DNA of 64,000 bases from DAIOXA01 sp050949165. Its GTDB lineage: Bacteria > Bacillota > Proteinivoracia > UBA4975. Position 1 is the first letter of the stretch. Each line of letters begins with the position of its first letter. The notes under the pieces were generated by a model that worked only from the letters and a program-made list of their open reading frames with translations, did no database searches and was not told the origin of the DNA. The position numbers were made by a program, and so were the translations under genes. Below are positions 26,099 through 34,584 of this stretch, piece by piece. The stretch spans positions 1,054,001 through 1,118,000 of the forward strand of contig JBMNFF010000001.1 of assembly GCA_050949165.1 (NCBI GenBank). The letters are read 5' to 3'.

Positions 26099-27289
26099 TT
26101 ATTCTTCCAGTCCTGCCTCCCGGCGCAGCACCTCGGCCTTGTCGGTCTTTTCCCAGGGCAGGTCCAAGTCGGTGCGGCCCATGTGGCCGTACGCAGCGAC
26201 CTGCCGGTAGATGGGGCGGCGCAGGTTCATGTCCCGGATGATGCCGCCGGTGCTGAGGTCAAAGTGCTTGGCAATCAGCTCTTCTATCTTGGCATTGGGC
26301 ACCTTGCCGGTGCCGAAGGTCTCCACGCTGATGGAAACCGGCTGGGCCACGCCAATGGCATAGGCCAACTGCACTTCGCACTTGTCGGCCAGGCCGGCGG
26401 CCACCACATTCTTGGCAACCCAGCGGGCAGCATAGGCCCCGGAGCGGTCCACCTTGGTGGGGTCCTTGCCCGAGAAGGCGCCGCCGCCGTGGCGGGAATA
26501 GCCGCCGTAAGTATCCACGATGATCTTGCGCCCGGTGAGTCCGGCATCCCCCTGGGGTCCTCCCACCACAAAGCGGCCGGTGGGGTTTATGTAGTACTTG
26601 GTCCCGGCATCCAGGAGGTCGGCGGGGATGGACTTCTTGACCACTTCTTCGATGATCTCCTCCCGCAGCCGCTCCAAGGGAATATCCGGCTTGTGCTGGG
26701 CCGAAACCACCACGGTGTGGACCCGGGCAGGCTTGCCGTCGATATATTCCACGGTGACCTGGGTCTTGCCGTCGGGACGAAGGTAAGGGAGAATCCGCTC
26801 CTTGCGCACCTCGGCCAGGCGCCGGGCCATGGTATGGGCCAAGGCGATGGGCATGGGCATCAATTCCGGGGTCTCAGCGCAGGCAAAGCCGAACATCATC
26901 CCCTGATCCCCTGCCCCCACCTGCTCGCCGTCTTTCTGCTCCCTGGCCTCCAGGGCTGTATCCACCCCCAGGGCGATGTCCGGGGACTGCTCGTCGATGG
27001 CAGTGAGGACGGCGCAGGTATCCCCGTCAAAGCCGTACTTGGCCCGGGTGTATCCGATTTTGCGCACTGTGTCCCGGACCAGGGAGGGGATGTCCACATA
27101 GCACTCGGTGGTAATCTCTCCCGTCACCAGGACCAGGCCGGTGGTGACCATGGTCTCGGCGGCTACCCGGGCATAGGGGTCGGCTTCTAGTATCGCATCT
27201 AAGATGGCATCGGATATCTGATCGGCGACCTTGTCGGGATGGCCCTCGGTAACTGATTCGGAAGTAAACAAGAACCTGTCAGCTTTCAA
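26099..27289 (-). CDS. metK: S-adenosylmethionine synthetase
   Basis: Makes SAM from methionine and ATP. The 396-residue protein shows FTSESVTEGHPDKVADQISD at the N-terminus, GAGDQGMMFGFA in the middle and the P-loop-like GGGAFSGKDPTKVDRS segment. The TTG at 27289 is eight bases after GGAGG. Expression is expected to be controlled by the SAM-I riboswitch directly upstream. Confidence 0.97.
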   Translation of the reverse strand: MKADRFLFTSESVTEGHPDKVADQISDAILDAILEADPYARVAAETMVTTGLVLVTGEITTECYVDIPSLVRDTVRKIGYTRAKYGFDGDTCAVLTAIDEQSPDIALGVDTALEAREQKDGEQVGAGDQGMMFGFACAETPELMPMPIALAHTMARRLAEVRKERILPYLRPDGKTQVTVEYIDGKPARVHTVVVSAQHKPDIPLERLREEIIEEVVKKSIPADLLDAGTKYYINPTGRFVVGGPQGDAGLTGRKIIVDTYGGYSRHGGGAFSGKDPTKVDRSGAYAARWVAKNVVAAGLADKCEVQLAYAIGVAQPVSISVETFGTGKVPNAKIEELIAKHFDLSTGGIIRDMNLRRPIYRQVAAYGHMGRTDLDLPWEKTDKAEVLRREAGLEE

Positions 27290-27328
27290 TTCCAACACCT
27301 CCACAAATATTCTGCTCAAACTGGCAAC

Positions 27329-27450
27329 AAAAAACCCCTTCAGGTTTGAAAGGGTTCGTCACCCCTCATCTGCGGGAATTGGCACCGTGCCCCGTGGCCG
27401 GTTGCCGGGTTTCATCGGGCCCGCCCCTCCACCTCTCTCGATAAGAGCTC
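27329..27450 (-). ncRNA. SAM-I (S-box) riboswitch with terminator
   Basis: On the minus strand the leader reads CTCTTATCGAGAGAGGTGGA, then GGCCCGATGAAACCCGGCAA, then GGTGCCAATTCCCGCAG and GATGAG, the S-box core in its normal order. It ends in an AAGGGG hairpin followed by TTTTTT (27329-27355). High SAM should stabilise the aptamer and stop transcription before metK. Confidence 0.95.
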
Positions 27451-27465
27451 TATGCAGTTAGGGTC

Positions 27466-27494
27466 ATTTTATCTGAGCAGGGGAGAAATGTCAA
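27466..27494 (-). promoter_or_regulatory. Promoter for metK
   Basis: Consensus TTGACA (27489-27494), a 17-base spacer and TAAAAT (27466-27471), so the transcript starts just before the riboswitch aptamer. Confidence 0.8.
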
Positions 27495-27611
27495 TTGCCC
27501 CGCCGCTCTTTCTTCCCGGCACGGATAAATCCGGAAGAATTGTTGTAAAAGTAGGACTGCCCCCCTCCATTGTCGAATACATATGCAAAGAAAAATCTGG
27601 AGGGAAGGATT

Positions 27612-28553
27612 ATGGACAAGGTGCTAATCGGCATCGACCTGGGCGGGACCAACATCCAGGGAGCCGCCGCCAGCGGCGAGGAAATCCTGCGCCGGGGCAA
27701 GATCGCCACCCGGGCCGCCCTGGGCCCGGAGACAGTGTTGGCGGATATCGCCGCCCTGGCCCTGGAACTGGCCCAGGGCAAAGAAATTGCCGCCATAGGC
27801 TTGGGCGCCCCCGGGCTCCTGGATTTGGAGCGGGGAATCTGCCTCTTCTCAGGCAATTTGCGCTGGCAAGGAGTTGCCCTCACCCAGCCCCTTTCCGATG
27901 AGCTGGGGGCCCCCGTCTTTCTGGACAATGACGTGCGGGTGGCCGCCCTGGGCGAACTGTCCCAAGGCAAGGCCAAGGGCTGCAAGGACTTTATCTATCT
28001 GACGGTGGGCACCGGCATCGGCTCCGGAATCTTCATCGACGGCCGCCTGCTTCGGGGACCCCGCTGGTCAGCCGGGGAAGTAGGCCATATGATTCTGGAC
28101 CCCCAGGGCCCCCACTGCACCTGCGGCAGGCAGGGCTGCCTGGAGGCCCTGGCCTCGGCCACGGCCATAGCCCGGGAAGGGCGCGCCGCAGCGGCAGCGA
28201 ACCCCGCCAGCCTCCTCAACACCCTGGCCGGCTCCCCCGAGGAAATCGACGCCGCCAAGGTCTTTGAGGCAGCCTCCGCCGGCGACCCGGCCGCAAGCCA
28301 GGTGGTGGATACCGCCATGAACTGGCTGGGGATAGGCGTGGCCAACCTCATCAACATCTTCAACCCCCGGCTGGTGGTCATAGGCGGCGGCGTTTCCCTG
28401 GCGGGAGAGCAGCTCCTGGCCCCGGTCCGGGCCCAGGTTCAGCGCTACTGCATGGAGGTGCAAAAGGAAACCGTCACCGTCACCACCTCGGCCCTGGACG
28501 ACAGCGCCGGGGTGGCCGGCGCCCTGGAGCTGGCGCGCCGGCGCCTGGGTTGA
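27612..28553 (+). CDS. ROK family sugar kinase, probable glucokinase
   Basis: Phosphorylates a hexose, most likely glucose, at C6. Phosphate loop IGIDLGGTN sits near residue 6; the ROK zinc motif CTCGRQGCLE and the GEVGHMIL segment with its His are present; the catalytic Asp is in VFLDNDVR. At 313 residues it is a kinase without an N-terminal DNA-binding domain. The ATG at 27612 has GGAGGG upstream. It begins a four-gene block that could convert glucose to triose phosphates. Confidence 0.9.
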   Translation: MDKVLIGIDLGGTNIQGAAASGEEILRRGKIATRAALGPETVLADIAALALELAQGKEIAAIGLGAPGLLDLERGICLFSGNLRWQGVALTQPLSDELGAPVFLDNDVRVAALGELSQGKAKGCKDFIYLTVGTGIGSGIFIDGRLLRGPRWSAGEVGHMILDPQGPHCTCGRQGCLEALASATAIAREGRAAAAANPASLLNTLAGSPEEIDAAKVFEAASAGDPAASQVVDTAMNWLGIGVANLINIFNPRLVVIGGGVSLAGEQLLAPVRAQVQRYCMEVQKETVTVTTSALDDSAGVAGALELARRRLG

Positions 28554-28566
28554 GGAGGATAAACCC

Positions 28567-29442
28567 ATGCTCATCAACCCTGCCCGTCTCTTGGTTAGGG
28601 CCAGGGCCCAGGGCCGGGCCCTGGCGGCCTTTAACATCTACAATCTCGAGACCCTCCAGGGAGTGGCCGCCGCCGCAGCCCGGGCCGGCAGTCCCCTCCT
28701 GCTTCAGGCTTCGCCCCGAACGGTGGAATTTGCCGGCGCAGCTTACCTGGTCGCCATGGCCCGGGCCGCCGCCCGCCACTGGCAGATTCCCGTCGCCCTG
28801 CACCTGGATCATGCCAGGGACTTTGATCTGGTTGAGGAATGCCTCAGGGCCGGCTTCACCTCGGTGATGTATGATGGCTCCCGCCTGCCCCTGCAGGAAA
28901 ACATCGCCAACACCCGACAGGTGGTGGAACTGGCCGCCCGCTACGGCGCCGCCGTGGAGGGAGAGTTGGGCCAGGTGGGAGGCGGCGGGTTAAGCCCCGA
29001 TGACGAACAATACACCGATCCCCAGGAAGCCAGGGAATTTGCCCGGGCCACCGGCGTAGATATGCTGGCGGTGGCGGTGGGAACGGCCCACGGCCTCTAC
29101 CGGGGCGAACCCCATCTGGACTTTGGGCGCCTTGCCGAAATTGCCCGGGAGGTGCCCCTGCCCCTGGTCCTCCACGGCGGCTCCGGGGTGCCGGCCCCGG
29201 CAATTCGCCAGGCCATCGCCCTGGGAATCGCCAAGGTCAATATCGCCACCGAGCTGAAGCTGCCCTTCACCCGCACCCTGGTTCAGGAGCTGGTCCATCT
29301 GGCCGACCGCTCCCCGGAGGAAAGCGATCCCCGCCGGTACATGGCCGCCGCCCGGGAAGCGGTGGAGAAAATCGCCGCCGTCAAGGTGGCCATGTGTTGG
29401 ATCCAAACCACCGCAAAGGAGTGCTGCTATGATTCTCAATGA
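28567..29442 (+). CDS. Class II fructose/tagatose-bisphosphate aldolase
   Basis: Zinc aldolase that cleaves fructose- or tagatose-1,6-bisphosphate. Its 291 residues show AFNIYNLETLQG, the zinc ligands in ALHLDHARD, GTAHGLY and VLHGGSGVP, and the NIATEL segment. The form is closer to the GatY/KbaY branch than to FbaA. GAGG lies just before the ATG, and the end overlaps the isomerase by 14 bases. Confidence 0.9.
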   Translation: MLINPARLLVRARAQGRALAAFNIYNLETLQGVAAAAARAGSPLLLQASPRTVEFAGAAYLVAMARAAARHWQIPVALHLDHARDFDLVEECLRAGFTSVMYDGSRLPLQENIANTRQVVELAARYGAAVEGELGQVGGGGLSPDDEQYTDPQEAREFARATGVDMLAVAVGTAHGLYRGEPHLDFGRLAEIAREVPLPLVLHGGSGVPAPAIRQAIALGIAKVNIATELKLPFTRTLVQELVHLADRSPEESDPRRYMAAAREAVEKIAAVKVAMCWIQTTAKECCYDSQ

Positions 29443-30499
29443 CCCCCATGCCCTGCGCCAATTGGACAGCCTGGGTTCTCTGGCCGCCACCGAAGACTAT
29501 CCCAGCCAGTTTGCCCTGGGCTTGGAGCTTGCCGCCGACTTCTCCCTGCCCCCCTGCTTTAAGCGGGAGTACCACGAAATCCTGGTCCTGGGCACCGGCG
29601 GCGGCTCCTCCATCGCCGGCGCCCTCCTCACCTCCCTCTTCTTTGACCAGCTGAAGCAGCCGGTAATTATCAACCAGGGATACAACATCCCCGCCCATGC
29701 CGACAGGGACACCCTGGTCATCGCCCTCTCCCATTCCGGCAACACCGAAGAGATCCTCTCAGCCCTGGGCCAGGCCCGGCGCCGGGGCTGTCCCGCCCTG
29801 GCCATCACCGCCGGCGGCGCCCTGGGGGATATTTGCCGGACCGAGGACATCCCCCACATCATCGTCCCCCGGGACATCGGCCATCCCCGGCGGAACCTGG
29901 GCTACATAGTGCCGCCCCTGGTCCTGGCCCTGGCCCAACTGGGCCTGGTCCCGGACATCTCCGCCGACATCCGGGAGGCCATTGCCCTGATGGCGGATCT
30001 CAAGAACCAGTACGGCGTCGACACTCCCCTGGAGCAGAACCCGGCCAAGCAGCTGGCCGCCAGGCTCCGGGGTCACATCCCCCTGATCTACGGTTCCAGC
30101 GATTACCTCCAGGCCCCGGCCTGGCGCTGGAAGAACCAGTTCGGCGAGAACGGCAAGCTGATGGCCTTCTACAACCTCATCCCCCACCTCCACCACGATG
30201 AGGCGGTGGGCTGGGATATGGAGCCGGAGTTGCTGCGCCATTTCTTCTTAATCATACTCCGGGATGACCAATTGGACCTTCCCAAGGTCCAAAAGCGCAA
30301 GGAAATCACGGCCCAGATGCTGAGGGAGCGCATGGGGGGGGTAGAAGAAGTCTGGGCCCAGGGCCGGTCCCGCTTTGCCCGCCTCTTCTCCCTCACCTAC
30401 CTGGGGGACTTTGTCAGCCTGTATGTGGCGGCAGTCCGGGGCATCGACCCCACCCCCGTGGCGATCATCAACCTCTTTAAGGAGAAGATGGGCCAGTGA
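29429..30499 (+). CDS. Bifunctional phosphoglucose/phosphomannose isomerase (SIS domains)
   Basis: Interconverts glucose-6-P, fructose-6-P and possibly mannose-6-P. Two SIS domains: the first with LGTGGGSSIAGALL and ALSHSGNTEEILSALG, the second covering about 190-340, with HDEAVGWD in it. At 356 residues it is normal for this family, which replaces ordinary Pgi in many archaea and some bacteria. AAAGGAG precedes the ATG. It is translationally coupled to its neighbours on both sides. Confidence 0.9.
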   Translation: MILNDPHALRQLDSLGSLAATEDYPSQFALGLELAADFSLPPCFKREYHEILVLGTGGGSSIAGALLTSLFFDQLKQPVIINQGYNIPAHADRDTLVIALSHSGNTEEILSALGQARRRGCPALAITAGGALGDICRTEDIPHIIVPRDIGHPRRNLGYIVPPLVLALAQLGLVPDISADIREAIALMADLKNQYGVDTPLEQNPAKQLAARLRGHIPLIYGSSDYLQAPAWRWKNQFGENGKLMAFYNLIPHLHHDEAVGWDMEPELLRHFFLIILRDDQLDLPKVQKRKEITAQMLRERMGGVEEVWAQGRSRFARLFSLTYLGDFVSLYVAAVRGIDPTPVAIINLFKEKMGQ

Positions 30500-31425
30500 T
30501 CCTCAGCATCTGCCTCAACACTTCTCTGGACACCCGCTACACCGCGCCCGGCTTTAAAAAGGGCGGCATCCACAGCGTGGCCCCGCCCAGCGTCACCGCC
30601 GGGGGCAAGGGCCTCAACCTGGCCCGGGTGGCGGCCCAGTTGGGCGCCTCCGTCACCGCCCTGGGCCTGGTGGGGGAAAGAGACCTGGACTTCTTTACCC
30701 AAGCCATGGAGGCCGAAGGGGTGAGCCCCCGTTTCACCCCCCTCCCCTCCCCCAGCCGGCGCTGCCTCAACATCATCGACCCCGATACCAAGAGCGTCAC
30801 CGAAATCCTGGAGCAGGGCTACCCCGCCCGGCAGGAACACTTTCAGAGCCTCCTCAGTCAGGTGGAAGCAATGGCCCCCCAGGCAGCGGTTATCGCTGCC
30901 AGCGGCAGCGTTCCCCCGGGGTTGGACCCCGACGTCTATGCCCAACTGGGCGAGCTGGCCCGGCGCCTTGGCAAGCCCTTTGTCCTGGACGCCCGGGGCC
31001 GGCACCTTCAAGAAGGGCTCAAGGGCCGCCCCTTTGCCGTCAAGCCCAACCGAAGGGAACTGGAAACTTGGGCAGGGGCGCCCCTGGAGACGGATGCGGA
31101 CATCGCCGCCGCCCTCTTGCGGCTGGCCCAAGCCGGCGTGGCCCTGGCCACCGTCAGCCTGGGGGCGGAGGGCGCCATGGCCGCCGCCCAGGGCAAGCTC
31201 TGGCTGGCCCGCCCGCCCCGGGTAGAGGTCGTAAACCCCGTGGGGGCAGGGGATGCCTTCGCCGCCGGCCTCTGCGTAGCAATAACCCGGAATCTCAGCT
31301 TGCCCGAAACCCTGGCCCTGGCCGTAGCCAGCGGCGCCGCCAGCGCCATGCATCCCGAGACCGGCCATGTGGACATAATGCGCCTGGAGCAGCTGCTGCC
31401 CCAGGTAGAGATCACCGAAATCTAA
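30496..31425 (+). CDS. PfkB family sugar-phosphate kinase (phosphofructokinase-like)
   Basis: Ribokinase-fold kinase of 309 residues, of the 1-phosphofructokinase/tagatose-6-phosphate kinase branch. Motifs: GGKGLNLARVAAQLG near residue 37 and NPVGAGDAFAAG with the catalytic Asp. In this operon the logical role is phosphorylation of fructose-6-P to the bisphosphate used by the adjacent aldolase; that is inference. The GTG start overlaps the isomerase stop (GTGA). Confidence 0.9.
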   Translation: MILSICLNTSLDTRYTAPGFKKGGIHSVAPPSVTAGGKGLNLARVAAQLGASVTALGLVGERDLDFFTQAMEAEGVSPRFTPLPSPSRRCLNIIDPDTKSVTEILEQGYPARQEHFQSLLSQVEAMAPQAAVIAASGSVPPGLDPDVYAQLGELARRLGKPFVLDARGRHLQEGLKGRPFAVKPNRRELETWAGAPLETDADIAAALLRLAQAGVALATVSLGAEGAMAAAQGKLWLARPPRVEVVNPVGAGDAFAAGLCVAITRNLSLPETLALAVASGAASAMHPETGHVDIMRLEQLLPQVEITEI

Positions 31426-31428
31426 AGC

Positions 31429-31499
31429 GCGACAGCGGGGACGCTACAGATTGTCGCACCCCCGGCGGCCGCGACAGGCCGAAGCGTCCCAGATGTCGC
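31429..31499. repeat. Imperfect GGGGACGC inverted repeat
   Basis: Arms of about 29 bases (31429-31457 and 31471-31499) start GCGACA and end TGTCGC and carry GGGGACGCT or AAGCGTCCC. It lies between the PfkB and GH36 genes and could partly separate their expression. It resembles the secA/prfB hairpin. Confidence 0.75.
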
Positions 31500-31517
31500 A
31501 GACGGGAGGTTTAGAGA

Positions 31518-33506
31518 ATGCAATTTGGCAAAGCCCGCCTCAGCTTCCGCGACGCAGGGAGGGCAGAGACAGTGACCTTCTCTGACCTGAGCTGCAGCCA
31601 CCCCCGGCTGCAGGTCTCCCCTCACCTGCAAAAACTCCGCCACGGCGCCGTCCTCACCTTGACCCTGACCGCTTCCGAGCCGGTGGAACTGGAAGAATTC
31701 ATCCTGGAGGCCCAGCTTCCCAAGGGGAATATGCTCAGCAACGGTTACCAATCCTGGTCCCGAACCAAGCTCTACCGCCCCGACCAATATATGGCTCCCC
31801 TCTTCGCCCTGGCCCGGCCCCTGCTCAGTCCTTACGGGGATTACTCCCTGATTCGGCGCAGCGGCCGCCGCGGCCATTTCTTTTCCTGGTCCTGGACAGG
31901 CTTTGAGCAGGAGGGCAACTGGTTCTTGCTGGGTTCCGACGCCGAAGACTGGGGATACACCCTCTTTGAGGTCGATGGACGCCAGGAAAAACTCTATATC
32001 CGCCGGGACTGCCAGGGCGAAATAACCTCGTCCTACCCCCTCCTCCAGCTCTACTACGGCTGGGGCGGTGAAGGTGAGGTGTGGGATGAATATGCCTCCC
32101 TGCTGACCCGCCGACGTCCCAACGCCCGGCGCTGCACCGGCTGGACCAGCTGGTACAACTACTATACAAAGATCGACGAGGAGATCATCCTGGACAACCT
32201 CCGGGCCCTTTCGACCTCGGGGCACCCCTTCCAGATCTTCCAAATCGACGACGGCTGGCAGGAGGCCATCGGCGACTGGCTGGATATCAACGCAAAATTC
32301 CCCTCGGGCCTGGCCAGCCTCGCCCGGACAATTCGCCAACGGGGTTTCCGCCCCGGCCTGTGGCTTTCCCCCTTCATTTGCGATAAAAAATCCCGCCTGT
32401 GGCGGGAGAATTACGACTGGGTCCTCAAGGACGAGAAGGGTCGTCCTGTCAAGGCCGGCTGGAACCCCGGCTGGAATGGCTGGTTCTACGCCCTGGACTT
32501 CTATGCCCCGGGCTTTCAGACCTGGCTCAAGGAGGTCTTTGCCACCATCCTGGACCAATGGGGGTTCCAGATGGTCAAGCTGGACTTCCTCTATGCCGTG
32601 GCCCTGCGCCCCCACCACGGCCGCTGCCGGGGGCGGATCATGGCCGAGGCCATGGAGTTCCTGCACCAAATCTGTGGAGACAATTTCATCCTGGGCTGCG
32701 GCGTACCCCTGGCCCAATCAGCGGGCCGGGTGGACTTCTGTCGCATCGGCGCCGACGTGGCCCCCTACTGGGAAGACCGATTCCTGCGGACGATAGGCTA
32801 CCGGGAGCGGGTCTCCACCCGCAACTCCCTGGCCAGCACCCTGCACCGGCATATGCTGGACAGGCGGTTCTTCCGCAACGATCCCGATGTCTTCCTCCTC
32901 CGGGACGGCGTCCCCAAGGTCAATGAGAACAAGCTCAGCCTCGCCGAGCGCCATACTTTATTCTTCCTCAACAACCTCCTGGGCGGCCTGGTCTTCCTCT
33001 CGGACCATGTGGGGGAGTACACCCCGGAGCAGCAGGCCCAGCTGGCCGAGATGTTCCCCAGCCTGGAAGCAGAAATAACCCGCTTCCATTACCAGGGGGA
33101 ACTGTTTGTAATTGAGTTCCAGGTGGAGGAGCGGGAATACGTCGCCCTGGTAAACTTAAGCCCCAAACCCGCTTACCTCGACCTACCCCCGGGCCAGTGG
33201 TTCCACCCGGAGCTTAAAGTCTGCACCGGCCACCTGGATTTGCAGCCCCACCAGACCCTCTGCCTGGCCAAGGTCAAGCCCCAGGCCCAGCCCTATGTGC
33301 TGGGGAGCAGCGGCCACCTGTACCCCGGCGCCCAGGTAGAATCCTTTACCCGGGAAGGGGATGGCTGGACCCTGACCCTGAAATCCTACTCTTCCCCCCA
33401 CACCCGGGTCTGGATAGCCCTGCCTGAAGGGATGGAAGAACTGGTGGTCAACGGCACCCGCCCAGAAATCATCCACTGGGGACGGTTCCCAGTGGCGCAA
33501 ATCTAA
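31518..33506 (+). CDS. Alpha-galactosidase-like glycoside hydrolase, family GH36
   Basis: Intracellular hydrolase of terminal alpha-galactosides (no signal peptide), 662 residues. An N-terminal beta domain precedes the barrel. Visible GH36 motifs: FQIDDGWQEAIGDW, GLWLSPFI, the nucleophile Asp in KLDFLY and the acid/base Asp in RIGADVAPYW. The bundle ends in a C-terminal beta domain. It follows the sugar-phosphate genes, so released hexose could feed them. Confidence 0.92.
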   Translation: MQFGKARLSFRDAGRAETVTFSDLSCSHPRLQVSPHLQKLRHGAVLTLTLTASEPVELEEFILEAQLPKGNMLSNGYQSWSRTKLYRPDQYMAPLFALARPLLSPYGDYSLIRRSGRRGHFFSWSWTGFEQEGNWFLLGSDAEDWGYTLFEVDGRQEKLYIRRDCQGEITSSYPLLQLYYGWGGEGEVWDEYASLLTRRRPNARRCTGWTSWYNYYTKIDEEIILDNLRALSTSGHPFQIFQIDDGWQEAIGDWLDINAKFPSGLASLARTIRQRGFRPGLWLSPFICDKKSRLWRENYDWVLKDEKGRPVKAGWNPGWNGWFYALDFYAPGFQTWLKEVFATILDQWGFQMVKLDFLYAVALRPHHGRCRGRIMAEAMEFLHQICGDNFILGCGVPLAQSAGRVDFCRIGADVAPYWEDRFLRTIGYRERVSTRNSLASTLHRHMLDRRFFRNDPDVFLLRDGVPKVNENKLSLAERHTLFFLNNLLGGLVFLSDHVGEYTPEQQAQLAEMFPSLEAEITRFHYQGELFVIEFQVEEREYVALVNLSPKPAYLDLPPGQWFHPELKVCTGHLDLQPHQTLCLAKVKPQAQPYVLGSSGHLYPGAQVESFTREGDGWTLTLKSYSSPHTRVWIALPEGMEELVVNGTRPEIIHWGRFPVAQI

Positions 33507-33510
33507 ACCT

Positions 33511-33650
33511 GCGACAACAGGGATGTTTCAGATCGTCTCAAAATCCATCTCCGCACGCTCCCGGAACCAGGGAGGTAATCGGCTCTCGAGACGGCGCCCA
33601 TAACACAACGGAAACAAATTTGAGACAGGTGCACGCGTCCCCGCTGTATC
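33511..33650. repeat. Degenerate GGGACG-type inverted repeat region
   Basis: A decayed pair of ends (GCGACAACAGGGATG at the left, CGCGTCCCCGCTGTATC at the right) encloses TTTGAGAC/GTCTCAAA. It fills the gap between two convergent genes. Confidence 0.45.
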
Positions 33651-34302
33651 ATTGCGAAGGGAAAAAGTGCTGCATTGCCCTATTTTTATTTTCTTGTGAC
33701 AGCTTAGTTATTTCATTGGATCGGTGGATATTATTTAATCTATACCTAACCCAAGCCGGAAATATCTCTTTCATGTCCTGGGCATACAAAGAGCCGTCCC
33801 TGGGAAACTGTTTCCCGATTACCGTAAATCCGCCGTTGGTTAAATCCACTGTAACCAAACAGGGCATGGATGAACCGCTTTCCTTCACGACTCTTCCCTG
33901 TTGGGGAAAATAAATTTCCTCCAGCACCCAGAGGTAAACCTCCACCTTTTCATCTGAAATAAAAGAGTATCCATAGATTCTAAAGGATGCAAAGCTTTCT
34001 GCATTATCCGATTTGGCATGCCCCGCTGTCAAATATTCCTGAATAACTTTGATATTATCCTCAGCAAAGGACATGTTTCTTTGCTTGCCAAATAAAGTAA
34101 TCATTTCACTAACGTTTCTACCCTTTTTCGCAACCTTATAGCCTAGGCCGATGTAAATAATTGCTTCATCAGTATCGGAAGTCCGAATGCTGAATATCGG
34201 ATTTTTATTAGCCAGAAATCTGTAATAGTCCACTCCGAATAGTATGGTCCACGCAACCAAAATAACCAGACCAAAGAACAACAGTTTGCGTTTTAGTAAC
34301 AA
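33649..34302 (-). CDS. Membrane-anchored protein of unknown function
   Basis: A 217-residue protein with one N-terminal membrane segment (about 7-25) and an extracellular domain ending in ENKNRAMQHFFPSQ. I recognise no family. Its DNA is clearly AT-richer than the sugar genes around it, and it runs opposite to them, which suggests recent acquisition. The TTG start has AAGGGG nine bases upstream. A 22-bp palindrome lies 27 bases upstream. Confidence 0.7.
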   Translation of the reverse strand: MLLKRKLLFFGLVILVAWTILFGVDYYRFLANKNPIFSIRTSDTDEAIIYIGLGYKVAKKGRNVSEMITLFGKQRNMSFAEDNIKVIQEYLTAGHAKSDNAESFASFRIYGYSFISDEKVEVYLWVLEEIYFPQQGRVVKESGSSMPCLVTVDLTNGGFTVIGKQFPRDGSLYAQDMKEIFPAWVRYRLNNIHRSNEITKLSQENKNRAMQHFFPSQ

Positions 34303-34329
34303 TTATATTTCCCCTTAATCATTAGATAT

Positions 34330-34351
34330 GGCCAAGAAATATTTCTTGGCC
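34330..34351. promoter_or_regulatory. 22-bp perfect palindrome
   Basis: GGCCAAGAAAT and its exact reverse complement abut with no loop. It lies between the divergent orphan gene and MFS gene, so it could be an operator; a cruciform or terminator reading is less likely because it is far from any stop codon. The surrounding 34303-34584 is AT-rich with no other gene. Confidence 0.5.
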
Positions 34352-34584
34352 ACTAGCCTCTATCTTCTAACCCTAGCGTACTTAGGGATATTGTTCTCCC
34401 AGCCGTTTACGGAACTACTTGTCCAAGCATGATAGTTGCTAGTGTGTTGAGCTACCTTATAGTCATAATAAGTTTTCCAGAATATTGTACTCCTTATTAT
34501 TTTATAATTTAACTATATTGCTACTTGATTAACATTTCAAGTATTTATATACAATAAATTTTTGTTTTAAAAGGAGGCATTGAA

